DNA of 64,000 nucleotides from Prosapia bicincta. Lineage: Eukaryota; Arthropoda; Insecta; Hemiptera; Cercopidae. Shown here piece by piece: positions 50,043 to 60,370 of this stretch (its first letter is position 1; each line of letters begins with the position of its first letter). The notes beneath the pieces were generated by a model that worked only from the letters and a program-made list of their open reading frames with translations, did not search any database and was not told where the DNA came from. The stretch spans positions 17,097,067-17,161,066 of the forward strand of contig JBAIZL010000002.1 of assembly GCA_036971475.1 (NCBI GenBank). Reading direction: 5' to 3'. The translations under genes and the position numbers were made by a program.

Positions 50043-50083
50043 AACTAATAGCTTGCTTTTTACCGAAAAGCAAGCTATTAGTT
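50043..50083. repeat. Perfect hairpin, 18-bp stem and 5-nt loop
   Basis: 50043-50060 (AACTAATAGCTTGCTTTT) pairs perfectly with 50066-50083 around the loop TACCG. The right arm merges into the DR480 start block (CTATTAGTT), so the hairpin may have formed when DR480 inserted or was rearranged. Confidence 0.85.
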
Positions 50084-50395
50084 ATATATATATACATGTG
50101 TTGTTCAAATTTTCATTCGTTATAAAAGTACTTTTTATTTATTCATCCACTCTAGTTCAAATACATTTTTTTAAACTTATTGTGTATAACAGTTGATATT
50201 AATAAAGTTTTTTGCAATCATAATTCGTTAATTCAATTTTTAAAAATAATTTTAATTTTGTAAGGGAGAAAGACTTATTACAAAAGGGATCAGTTATAAA
50301 TTGTATCTACTTCATCCCATTTGGCTGAAAATAAATGATAACATATGATTTCATAAAACAGCTGATTTTAGGTTATAGGTTATGTAATAGAACAG
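50075..50395 (+). repeat. DR480 dispersed repeat, 3'-truncated
   Basis: Runs from CTATTAGTTATATATATATA through the first CAGCTG palindrome (near 50360) and stops abruptly at TAGAACAGGTCTCGG near 50395, before the second palindrome. Confidence 0.7.
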
Positions 50396-51230
50396 GTCTC
50401 GGTCTTGGAAGATTCTTCTCCGCTACTTTTCTGTGGGTAACGCTTTATTGCTTCAAGGTTGCAATCCGTATTTTATTCGTCCCTTGAGACTCTGTGTTAC
50501 TATTTTATTTTTTGCAAATTTCCTCCTCGGATGGTTTACCCATGATGGCCTCATCACAGTTACTCGAGTTGTCCTTGGAATACATCTTCACCCTTTATGA
50601 TATTTTTGCCCGTTTGTGTATGGTTGTGCTTCAGGACAGGGCACAAATAAAAGCGGGAAAACGTCGACTCCATGATGATTTATGGTAAACACTGTGGAAG
50701 AGTTTTAAGGGTAAAGGGGAGAAAGGTTTGAAGATAAGCAATGGACATAGTGACCAGGAAGGAAGAGTTACAATCGCCAAGCTTAGACCCTAAAGTGGAA
50801 GGTTAAGGAGCAAGGATGAGAAGATTGGAACTGAGATCAAAAATGGCAAGAGAAATAATTAAATGTTTTATATCGCCATGTTATTTTTTCGTATTTTTTT
50901 TAATTCTGTAAAATTTATTAGCGGATCAAATTCTAATCAGAAACTGCCTCAGGGGATTTATGTTAGAAACTAAAATGTAATTAAAAGAAAACTTTGCGCT
51001 GACTAAATAATTTATAAAAATTCAAGAAGAAGCACTATATCGCGAATGAAATTAATTCCGTAATTAAAAGCAAGATGGAATTAACTATAACCATGTTTGT
51101 AGAAAGCAATTAATAATAAGAATACAGTCAAGTGTTATTATGTATTACAAACAGAATTGTTTATATCAAAACTACTGAAATGTACGGTCGTCTCCCCGAT
51201 AACAGTACAATACGTGTACAACATGCATTA
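50396..51230. other. Unique sequence, no gene seen
   Basis: A short open frame at 50494-50688 has no recognised domain. Confidence 0.5.
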
Positions 51231-51231
51231 A

Positions 51232-51880
51232 AAATTCATCTATAATATTCATTGTTTTATACATGTACAAATAACATGTACAAACAATAAACGTATAACA
51301 GTCGGTAACAATACATGTAAAATAATCAATAATAGTATATGTACAACATTCATTAATGATACATGTACAACATACAGTGAAAATAATATAAAACGTGCAT
51401 TGATAATATATATATTTATATATACAATATGCTTTAACAATTCATCTATAATATTCATTATTTTATACATGTACAAATAACATATACTAACAATACACGT
51501 ATAACAATCGTTAACAATGCATGTAAAACATTCAATAATAGTATATGTACAACATTCATTAATGATACATGTACAGCATACAGTAAAAATAATCTAAAAC
51601 GTGAACTGATAATATATATGCAATATGCTTTAACAATACATCTAAAACGTGTATTAATAATACAAGTTCGACATGCATTACAACATATCTGAAACGTACA
51701 TTAATAATATATACAACATACATTAACAATACATATTCAAGATAATTTAACAATGCATCTTCAACATGCATTCGTAATACATTCAGAATACATCTCCAAC
51801 GTCCAATAGTAATATACGTACAACATACATTAACAATACATCTACAACGTGCAGTAGTAATATAGTCCATTAGTAATACG
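51232..51880. repeat. Degenerate tandem repeat, ~30-bp units in a 206-bp block
   Basis: ATTCATCTATAATATTCATT recurs at 51234 and 51440, giving a 206-bp direct duplication. Within and beyond it are looser ~30-bp units of the form ACAACATNCATTAANAATACA. Minus-strand open frames rich in Val, Leu, His and Tyr are produced by the repeat. Confidence 0.75.
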
Positions 51881-54804
51881 ACATCCTTTATTAATACAAG
51901 TCAGACGTGAAATAACAAAAAAAACGGACAATCGAAAAGAACTCGATTAACATAGAACCAAATATTTACGCTATAAAAGAATTGGCAAAAATAACAGATA
52001 ATGTAAAATTTATTTCAATATATTTTTTTCAAAAAATACATACATGTATAACTATTTTTAATAATGCAAATCTGTACAAGAGAAAAGAAATGCTGGTAAA
52101 TAAACAATTGATTCAATTCCTGTTTCAAAATATTTTGTTTAGGCCTTATAAGATACAAACGGAACAATATAACGAGGGTTTTTTTTAACTTTACCTTTTT
52201 ATAGTAATTATTTCCTAATAAAGCAAAAATGAAAACACAAATTAAATTAAATCATCGCTTAAAACGAAAAGTATTAGGAATTATCGTACTATCGCTGGCA
52301 GTGGCAATTGTAGAATATAATAGAAATTAATTAAATAATTACAAACAGTGCAGATGAGTGTATTTATTTGAGTTTTTAATTTCATCCCTTCCACTCCTTT
52401 GTAGGCGGAGGGTTGAGCCAGCTGATTAACGCTTCCCGCTGCCCCTCTCGCCAAGGATTATTAAACCATAAAAAGAGGTAAACACCTGTTCCCGTAAATT
52501 ATAAAAAGGTGTAAATTTTTAATGATATTCAGACATCTGGTTTATGCATGGAGTGTATGTACGTTATCAAAGGCTTTAATCCGAGCAGAGGAGGTGAATA
52601 CTGCTTACGGGTGAAAAAACCTCGTACACAAAGAAAATGTGCATTCTAATTGCACAGAAAGTACGTCAGAGTAGTGACCCTGACTTGTCAGCCATGATCT
52701 TCTCCCACTTTTAGTTGTAGGGGAAATTTATACACCTTGATTTAAAAGGCACTGTGACCTTTTTAAATGTACACGGCCACACACGAAATCACTTTTAAAT
52801 GCCCTTTTATGACGCACAGTAATAAAACCTGTCTGTTAAGTTTGAAGACTTGTAATTTGAGGCGGTGGGGTTTTTCTGCCCCCACTAGTCAGGAAAGACG
52901 AAGTGTATTAGTAGGCGACAGATTCCTGAAGCCCGCAAGGGAGGCCGTTATAGCCTATACGGCTTACAGGGGTTGCATTATAGTTTTTGGAAAATTGAAA
53001 GATGGTGAAACAAGAAGAAAGTAGACAGAAGACACCTAGTCGCTAGCCTCTTATCCGCTTGTTTAAATGACCCAAAGATTGTACAAAATATTGGAGGTAT
53101 TCTAGATTCTCGCATCTGCACCGACGCCCCCCACGAATCTAACAGTAAACCGAGTGGATCCCGCTTCAGTGGAGACTTAATGACACGTGGGCCTGGACGA
53201 TGCTCCAATCAGACCCTTTTGCTTAGACCTCTTTCCCAGAACCATTCGGATTAAATGGGAGGCATTTCGCCATTGCATTGGAAAAACATTTCTAAAAAAA
53301 TACGATGGTAAAATACGAAGAAACTATTCAAAAAGAATCCGAGCTTGGTAACCTAAGTACCCTTTTGGGTTAAAAAAAAGCAAAAAATAGATCCAGATGT
53401 TGGGGGAGTGTCTACAGTCCAAAATATGAGTCCACGACCAGACGAATCTAACATTAAACTCGTGACTCTTTATCGGGTGACAAGCCTCAGGCCCAAGAGG
53501 TCGATGGGGCTTGGTATCAGTCTGTAAGGCTGAGCACGAGGCCGTGGACTGGGGTTCTGCTCGCCCCTGAGACAAGACGATACTCCAGACACTTCTGTTT
53601 CGCGATTATAAGTAAAGCACAAGAAACTGAAACGTGTAAGCAGTTCAAGCTTTCGATTCCAATCTGCACTAAATCTAATACAATCTGCATTTCCCAATAC
53701 AGCCCGGCCTTGATATGTCTTATAAATTGGATTACAAGAAACTGTAAAAAGAGAAAATTAGAAAATCTGAGATACGTGATGAGGAGTGAAAAATAATCTT
53801 TACTGAAGCTGATAATTATTTAAAAAATCAAAAGAGAATCATATGTGGTAAGAGAATTCCTTTGCTGCGACATATAAGGGAGTATTACGGAGTAGTTCTG
53901 AGGAATTGCTTAGAGATGCGGTCAACCTGCTTAATATAGCTATAGCTTCCAGCCTTGTAGGCCTACAGGTCTATCCGACCAAAACAGTATACAATGGAGT
54001 CTCAATAATTTGACTAGATCAAGCGATCCAGGAATCTATAAGTCTCAAATGCTTCGAAATACCTCCCGATTTTAACAAAAACCTCTCGAGGTCAATGGGT
54101 CAAATTTTAGGGGATAAAATACAACAGTGGGCGTCATAAACGCATTAAACAAACGTTATTATAAAGCGTATACATTACCTCAACACAACCCCCTATTGTT
54201 AGTATCATGTCTGCATTGTGAGGACGTGGAGTGGAGAACATTGTCTGGATGTGGAGAAAGCAAGGTGATTTTTAAGTAAGTGTACGGCTAGGAAAGTATT
54301 GTACAACTGTATTGGAGGACTGTACTGATGAAAGCCACACAGAGTCGTTTCGTTAACTTAATGAAATCATTGCAAGTTGTCACGCTGATGGAAGTTAGTG
54401 ACGTCACCACCACCCATTGCTGCGCAGAGCTGTTCGTGTAGGAGCCACGCTGCGCAGAGCTGCCCAACCTTGAATGACGGCGAACACGATGCAGACACTG
54501 CGTGTCTCAGCATGTCGGTACAGATTATTTATTTGTACGTGTTTCGTGTAGACGGATTTAAAGTCTTAATTGAGAACTGGACTAGAGTCACGAACGAGTT
54601 GAATGAATTTTTTAATTTTATAAAATTACACATGTATTGTTGAACCCATTGGAAAAAAATGTGTTCAAATTGATGCACAAGTGAACAAAGGTAGCAAATT
54701 ATTCAGACAGTTACATATGTATATTTGCGTGATAATGTTATTGGTAATAATGATGTTACCTAATCGATTTTTTTCATTTCCACTTATGTTAGTCGAAAAT
54801 ATAT
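51881..54804. other. 2.9 kb without a recognised gene
   Basis: Three overlapping open frames on the minus strand (52978-53697) lie in a more GC-rich patch but show no recognised domain. A diverged direct repeat CGAATCTAACAKTAAAC lies near 53135 and 53444. A 14-bp GCTGCGCAGAGCTG repeat lies near 54419 and 54450. Confidence 0.5.
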
Positions 54805-54950
54805 TCTAAACAAGAACAAGTAATATGAAAAAAAAATTAAGTGAATTCCTACTCAAGTTTCGCTTTTTTATTATTAAATAATTACAACTAATTTAATTAT
54901 GTATATACATATTTCAGAAAAACAATATTAAGGTGTAAAAAAGAAAACAC
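54805..54950 (-). repeat. DR480 3'-end fragment
   Basis: Contains ACAAGTAATATG, AATTCCTACTCAAGT and TATTAAATAATTACAA, the family end in minus orientation, then diverges. Confidence 0.55.
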
Positions 54951-56546
54951 ACTTCCTTGCCATTTTACGTTTTCCTTGATGTTAAATTATTATTTTGTTT
55001 GTTACTATTTATACGCTTTTTTACTTTCCTTTGGCATTGTCCGTTTATGAAGCAAAAATCGATAACGTTAGTCCAGATTGTTTATTTTATTATTTTCATT
55101 CATTTTTAATCTACTATGCTGAGATTGTTCGTTTCAGCGCAGAACTACGCGGTGTGTTTGGTGCGCACCTATTTTTATCTCTGGTCGATCACTATGTCCT
55201 TACTATGTCGTTGCCATGGCAACAGAAAGAACCGTTACTATGACGATATTATTACTGGTTGGTTTGTGACGTACTACATATATTCATTCGCCCCACCTAA
55301 CAGAGGGAAGATTGAAAGCGGAAAAAATTTGATAAATTAAATTGTAAACACCTTATATACTAAACATATTACAAAATTATGCAAATAAAATAATAAAACT
55401 AGACGTAGGAAGGTTTTACCAAGTTTTAATTAAATAGGTAAAGTGATAAATTTTAAAACTGAGAATGTAAATTTCAAGTTGTAATAATACCTCGCACTTT
55501 TTTTAGTAGTTCTCTTTTATTTTTAAAATGTAGAAAAAGTGAATATTTTTCCCATCATCAAATGATCTAAACATAGAACTCGTAAAAATATTTCAATATT
55601 TAAACTTCGTGCGTGTTTAAATTTATTGCGAATTTTTATTGACTAAAACAAATTCTAATAAAGTAAACGAAAATCGGAAATATTTGATTATACAGAAAAA
55701 CTGATTTTATTCACACAGAAAAGCCATTCAGCTTGTTTTACTTCGCATATAGTAATTTTAATATTTTTACTCACTGACAATAAATTAAACAAAGAAAACC
55801 ATTGAATTATTTGGTATTAAATTAAAATATTTTAAAAATCCGTTTGAAAAGTCGAGTCTATTATTAATCTCATGCAACCTTTTACATATCCTGTTGTGAG
55901 AAAATGCAGTATCTGTAATGACACTTCTGTCGCTTTATTGCGTTATTGAAATATTTTCTCGGTAAATATAAAATATTTTAAATAATATCTCATTCAAACT
56001 AAATGTATTTCTCGTTCTATTTAATTTTATTTATGATCCGAATTCTTTATTTCGTATTTTACACAACTTTTCCGCAGTGTACGTTCTTATTTCGCAGCCT
56101 ATAAAAGCCTTTAAATATGATTGGATTGTTAGATCGTGACGTCAACAGTTAGGAACCCTAACGATACTGTGTAACAATTTTACCCAATTAACAGCTTTAA
56201 CTCGAACGAGATGCTTTTACTATTTTCCTAACGGTAACTGCTATTTCATCTCCATTTCGAGGTTATTTTGAGGTTATGTTTAACTTACTTTGAAGTATAG
56301 TTACCTGAATAGTAAATATTGATTTAAATTACGTGATAATGAATTATTTCAAGTAAGAGTTGTTTTTATTACGCATAAGGTATATCGCACTTACTAGAAA
56401 GCTACTATAATATTTCCAAATACTTTAAAGTTAAACAACGTTATCTAATATGCTTATTAATAACTACGGCCTATTTAATACATGGTATTTGTAGCTACAC
56501 TTCTATCGGTAATGCTGAGACCAATACTTTTAAATATTTTTCTGAG

Positions 56547-56551
<5 letters not shown>
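54951..56551. other. AT-rich sequence, no gene seen
   Basis: Overlapping open frames at 54995-55340 have no recognised domain. CCTATAAAAGCC near 56099 is TATA-box-like but has no associated gene. Confidence 0.5.

Positions 56552-56576
<25 letters not shown>
56552..56576. repeat. (TA)n microsatellite, left flank of PLE
   Basis: Short TA tract ending at the AAAGAACTAAGTC arm. Confidence 0.9.
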
Positions 56577-56580
<4 letters not shown>

Positions 56581-56624
56581 AACTAAGTCAAAATACAAAT
56601 ACAAGAATTATAATTGAATTTACA

Positions 56625-56669
56625 ATTCAAAGCTTTTCGTTGGCTAACAGTACCAACATCATCAGGAAT
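56625..56669 (-). ncRNA. Type I hammerhead candidate (AAGCUU family) downstream of PLE endonuclease
   Basis: Minus strand: AUUC (56669-56666), CUGAUGA (56665-56659), extra U, GUUGG/CCAAC, GAAA, AGCUUU, GAAU (56628-56625). The core and the 4-bp stem I are intact. It starts about 80 bp after the endonuclease stop codon. Hammerheads have been reported in terminal repeats of eukaryotic Penelope-like elements, and this placement agrees. Confidence 0.7.
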
Positions 56670-56746
56670 ATTAAACAATTAAAATTAACATATGTGCAAA
56701 TTAGATCAAATAGCTATGCCAAATCAATTACAATGTTGTTGAACTT

Positions 56747-57079
56747 TTATTTCGCTGCTCTAACATTACAAACACTGAATATAGTATCAAATTTAGATTT
56801 TACTTGTATTTGTTCATTTATCAACTCATTATTAGTATTATATTTATGTATTTCTAAAGCTTCATAAATATTCATTCTCAGGCCTTTGTTAATTTCTTTT
56901 ACAAGTATCATATTATCTATATTAGGAAATATGTGATTATTATTAATACAATGACTAGCAAAATTCGATTTATAAAATTTTTTCTTAGTTTGTCCTATAT
57001 AAACTTTATTACAATAATCACATTCTAATTTATATACACCGTTTTTTTCATGCATAATAATAATATTATTATTATTCAT
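56747..57079 (-). pseudogene. GIY-YIG endonuclease domain of a Penelope-like retroelement (110 aa remnant)
   Basis: In a full Penelope-like element this domain follows the reverse transcriptase and nicks the target DNA. What is visible: a GVY motif (residues 14-16), a CxxC pair (Cys20, Cys23) typical of the zinc-binding CCHH variant in these endonucleases, YIG (27-29) followed by QT, a His pair (His43, His49) completing CCHH, and NIYEALEI (70-77), whose Glu73 fits the catalytic metal-binding Glu. Odd: only about a dozen residues separate YIGQT from the first His, so the helix that normally carries the conserved Arg of GIY-YIG nucleases seems to be missing through an in-frame deletion. No reverse transcriptase lies upstream; the frame begins after an ATT-rich stretch, so the Met start is arbitrary. 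I call it a non-functional remnant with an open frame, suggesting either recent decay or chance retention. Family assignment is firm; activity is doubtful. Confidence 0.82.
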
Positions 57080-57186
57080 TATATTTATTAATTAATAAAT
57101 AATAAATTAATTGTAAATTCAAATATAATTCTGGTATTTGTATTTTGACTTAGTTCTTCATTAATACACAAGTATACATATTGCGA

Positions 57187-57190
<4 letters not shown>

Positions 57191-57228
<38 letters not shown>

Positions 57229-57253
57229 TATATTTTACTTCATTTTATAAATG

Positions 57254-57300
<47 letters not shown>
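57191..57300. repeat. (TA)n tracts with duplicated spacer
   Basis: (TA)n at about 57191-57225 and 57258-57299. The segment ATCACTATATTTTACTTCAT follows each tract (57224 and 57298), so tract and spacer were duplicated together (about 74 bp). Confidence 0.88.
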
Positions 57301-57302
<2 letters not shown>

Positions 57303-57394
57303 TATATTTTACTTCATTTTATAAATGTAATCTTTTAGTTATTTCTTTTATTACCTTTACCTTGAAGTAACTTGCATAATTTGTGTTTAGGGAT

Positions 57395-57850
57395 TAGGGT
57401 GCTTTCGTATTATACGGTGGCCACTATTATAGGTACGTAGTAATGTTGTATAAAATTACAACCAAATCTATCCTGACTGGATACTTCATATTTATATTTT
57501 AATATAGATATATAGTAATGTTATATAAAATTACAACCAAATCTATCCTAACTTAATGCTTTATAGATATATTCATGTTTAGACGTAGTGCAATGCGCTG
57601 TTGTTATTGCGCGCCCAAAAACGTAGTCCCAACTAAAATGTGAATAAATAAAACTAACATAACCTAACTTTAGTGTGCTTTCCGCAGTTAATTTGCGTGC
57701 TGGTTAAAGTTAATTTATTTGAATTTATTTACCTATGACATGGCCAGTCAGGATATATTTGGTTGTAGTTTAATACAACATTACAACATTACAACATTAC
57801 AACGTACCTATATTAGTGGCATCCGTATAATACCTAAGTAACGGGATTAG
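57395..57850. mobile_element. Foldback (MITE-like) element with ~90-bp inverted ends
   Basis: The left end (about 57395-57490: GTATTATACGG, GCCACTATTATAGGTACG, AATGTTGTATAAAATTACAA) is the inverse of the right end (about 57740-57850). The left end is followed by a diverged direct repeat of its inner part (57508-57560). The right end has a short (ACATTACA)n expansion. The interior has no coding sequence. Confidence 0.65.
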
Positions 57851-58602
57851 TTGTCATTTTATGTTGTATTGAAAAATTAAATAATTTCAATAACCTCAAT
57901 ACGTATTCAATCTTTCTAATATATGACCTATCTGTGGTGTTAGAACTCTAATTCGTGGAAAAGCCATTGTTGTTGATTTGCTTACCAGCATTGCAATGCA
58001 TAAAACCCTCAACAATATCCTTGCAATATTCATGCAATCACTCGTTTCACAGTCCGGCGGTCACTGATATTTGAGCAGGACAAATTGGAAAAAGAGAAAA
58101 TAGAAGCGAGCTTTATCTTTGGGAGTTGCAGCTCTTTTATGGCATTTGTAGTTTGTTTCGAAACGAATAAAATGACAAATCTGACTGTTTACACACCAAT
58201 ACTGTTTGTCGATTACTCACAGATATAAAAGTGTATCTGTGACATAATTACATCCACCAATGCAGTAACAAACCATTATTACATGTTTGCTCTTAACATC
58301 AATTGAGTATTGCATTTCAATCAAGGGACGATAAACAATTTTAAATGATTTCCAGTGTTTATTTATACTGATATATTGTTACCCAGTAATTCTGTTACTA
58401 ATATTTTATATAAATATTAATGTGATTATCAACAGCACAATATAAATTCTCATCTCGTGACAACTTTTTAAATGTTACCAACCTAATATTTGTTCAACTT
58501 AAATTATCGTACCGTATTTTTGCTTTAATTTAACCTCAGTTTGGTATTAGGAACAAAAAGTAAGTTGTTTGCTTAAACATTTTTTAATGTTGGTAATAGC
58601 TA

Positions 58603-58959
58603 TTTACTTTATTAAGTTTAATGACAGATCACAGACCAATTCATGCTAATGCAAATACACTCGTCTTTTTCTATCTGAAAATCCTTTCAAGAGCTTAATT
58701 TTCTTTAACAAAATTTGACTTGGCTAGTAGTTTAATTTGACTTTTAAATGTGAATATTTATTAAAATTAAAATATGAAATACTTTGATTTTAATGATGTT
58801 AAAAGTTTATGAATGTAAAAATTGTTAATTGTGGCTTAATATTAAATGAATAAACGTAAGCTCTTGAAAAGGATTTACTGACATAAAATCTATACGTAGA
58901 GAGTGTTTGTATTAGCATGAATTGCTCTGTGATCTGTCGTTAACCTTAAACAAAGTAAA
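58603..58959. mobile_element. MITE-like element, 357 bp, ~95-bp terminal inverted repeats
   Basis: Ends TTTACTTTRTTWAAG; the left arm (58603-58697) contains GACAGATCACAGACCAATTC and its complement is in the right arm (58857-58959). The AT-rich centre of about 160 bp is non-coding. The element is absent from the paralogous copy at 42.1 kb. Confidence 0.7.
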
Positions 58960-59436
58960 TTGTTTAAGAAATTAGACTCGGTATTTTCCCGTTCCGTTTT
59001 GGGGCAACAGTCCTAATATTACGGTCCAGTAAAATGTTTCAGATTATTTCTGTCTAATCTATTCAAAGCGATATTTTGTTTCAAAGCCGTATGTCAGCAA
59101 CGTCAAGAAATTTTTTTATTTGAGAATAATAACATATTCTTATAAACATTTGTTACAAGTAATTATTTTCTTGAACAGATGTAGAATATAAATAAATAAA
59201 AAGCCTATTCATTATAAATCAACACCGGAATTACATTTCTGTTGCAAAATATGACCTTTTCAAAAAAACTAATTAAAATGTTGTAGAAATAAAACTATTG
59301 GTTTCCCAGCCTAGCAAGGGTGCATCACTATACACGAGGGTGTATAGGCTGTATCCTATAGATCATCGAAAAATTACTAACCAATTTCTGTGTGGATAGT
59401 TAACAATGAAGTTAATCGATATTGTTTTTGTATTCA

Positions 59437-60071
59437 TTTTATAGTGTAGATTTTATTGGATTTTTATATTACAAAGACTACTGCCTGAAGATAGTAACGA
59501 ATATGTTGTCGAAACGTCGCCACTAAATTAATAAATGACAATGCTTGACACGCAAACCAGTCGTTTTATAGTGTAGATTTTATTGGATTTTTATATTACA
59601 AAGACTACTGCCTGAAGATAGTAACGAATATGTTGTCGAAACGTCGCCACTAAATTAATAAATGACAATGCTTGACACGCAAACCAGTCGTTTTATAGTG
59701 TAGATTTTATTGGATTTTTATATTACAAAGACTACTGCCTGAAGATAGTAACGAATATGTTGTCGAAACGTCACCACTAAATTAATAAATGACAATGCTT
59801 GACACGCAAACCAGTCGTTTTATAGTGTAGATTTTATTGGATTTTTATATTACAAAGACTACTGCCTGAAGATAGTAACGAATATGTTGTCGAAACGTCG
59901 CCACTAAATTAATAAATGACAATGCTTGACACGCAAACCAGTCGTTTTATAGTGTAGATTTTATTGGATTTTTATATTACAAAGACTACTGCCTGAAGAT
60001 AGTAACGAATATGTTGTCGAAACGTCGCCACTAAATTAATAAATGACAATGCTTGACACCCAAACCAGTCG
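59437..60071. repeat. 127-bp tandem array, five copies, hammerhead in each
   Basis: Units start at 59437, 59564, 59691, 59818 and 59945 (each TTTTATAGTGTAGATTTTAT...). The copies are virtually identical: the third has CGTCACC for CGTCGCC, the last has CACCCAAAC for CACGCAAAC. Each unit includes one hammerhead core. Tandem monomers with a type I hammerhead are the genomic form of animal retrozymes; 127 bp would be short for that class. Confidence 0.9.
59478..59527 (+). ncRNA. Type I hammerhead candidate in each 127-bp unit (first copy shown)
   Basis: Stem I strand UACUGC, CUGAAGA (59485-59491), extra U, a stem II region AGUAAC...GUUGUC, GAAA (59511-59514), CGUC and the returning strand GCCACUA. 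Cleavage is predicted after the GUC triplet at 59518. Stem III (ACGU) is self-complementary. Stem I pairs with one bulged C and one C-C mismatch. The motif recurs at +127, +254, +381 and +508; the third copy changes the first stem I pair (G to A after GUC). Confidence 0.58.
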
Positions 60072-60183
60072 TTTTATTTCTACAAAATTTAAACCTAGCT
60101 AGTGTAATACGAAGAATAATTCAAATAATTTACAAAATTACTTTCAAACAAGACTCCTCACCCTTGCTTCCTTAACAAATCAA

Positions 60184-60370
60184 CCAATTGTATCAAAAGG
60201 ATTTTTTATTTATTCTGTTATCAAAAGAACATTATTTCGGTATTAGGGACAAAGAGTATATTGTTTAAAAAGTTAACGTTTGTAATTGTATGGGCTGGTA
60301 AAGTTTAAGGGCAAAAATCCCAACTTAATCGTTCAGTTGAATATTTTTTTACTTTTCTGCCTAATCTATC
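60184..60370. other. Unique AT-rich sequence
   Basis: Contains a fragment (GGTATTAGGGACAAAGAG near 60239) resembling a part of the ~0.9-kb repeat (58541). No gene. Confidence 0.45.

Larger units (their letters stand above)
56577..57189 (-). mobile_element. Penelope-like element remnant with endonuclease and hammerhead
   Basis: On the minus strand the order is: a long outer arm (57189-57107, starting after (TA)n with ATCGCAATATGTATACTTGT), a low-complexity ATT-rich stretch, the GIY-YIG endonuclease frame (57079-56747), the hammerhead (56669-56625) and the short arm ending at AAGAACTTAG-type sequence (56577). The two arms are inverted copies. The reverse transcriptase of a complete Penelope-like element is absent, so this is a heavily deleted copy of about 610 bp. 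(TA)n flanks both ends. It links the AAGCUU hammerhead family of this window with the PLE class. Confidence 0.82.
59256..60134. mobile_element. Inserted block containing the 127-bp hammerhead array
   Basis: This block is absent from the paralogous copy near 41.86 kb. TTGTAGAAATAAAAC lies near 59282, and its exact complement GTTTTATTTCTACAA near 60071, so the array is enclosed by short inverted repeats. The 150 bp between the left inverted repeat and the array is unique here. Confidence 0.55.
57957..60183. repeat. ~0.9-kb repeat, copy interrupted by two insertions
   Basis: Reverse complement of 41800-42725. The match runs 57957-58600, breaks at a MITE-like element (58603-58959), resumes to about 59255, breaks again for a block of about 0.9 kb with the 127-bp hammerhead array, and resumes from about 60135 to 60183. 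The uninterrupted copy at 41.8 kb serves as the empty-site reference. Confidence 0.75.

Noticed and set aside
51249..51870. Membrane-protein-like frames rich in Val, Leu and Ile
   Set aside because: Generated by the ~30-bp / 206-bp tandem repeat; the hydrophobic pattern follows the repeat, not a gene.
52978..53697. Three overlapping minus-strand frames in a GC-richer patch, considered as a decayed gene
   Set aside because: No recognisable motif in any frame and no frame-to-frame continuity. Only a weak 17-bp direct repeat is shared.
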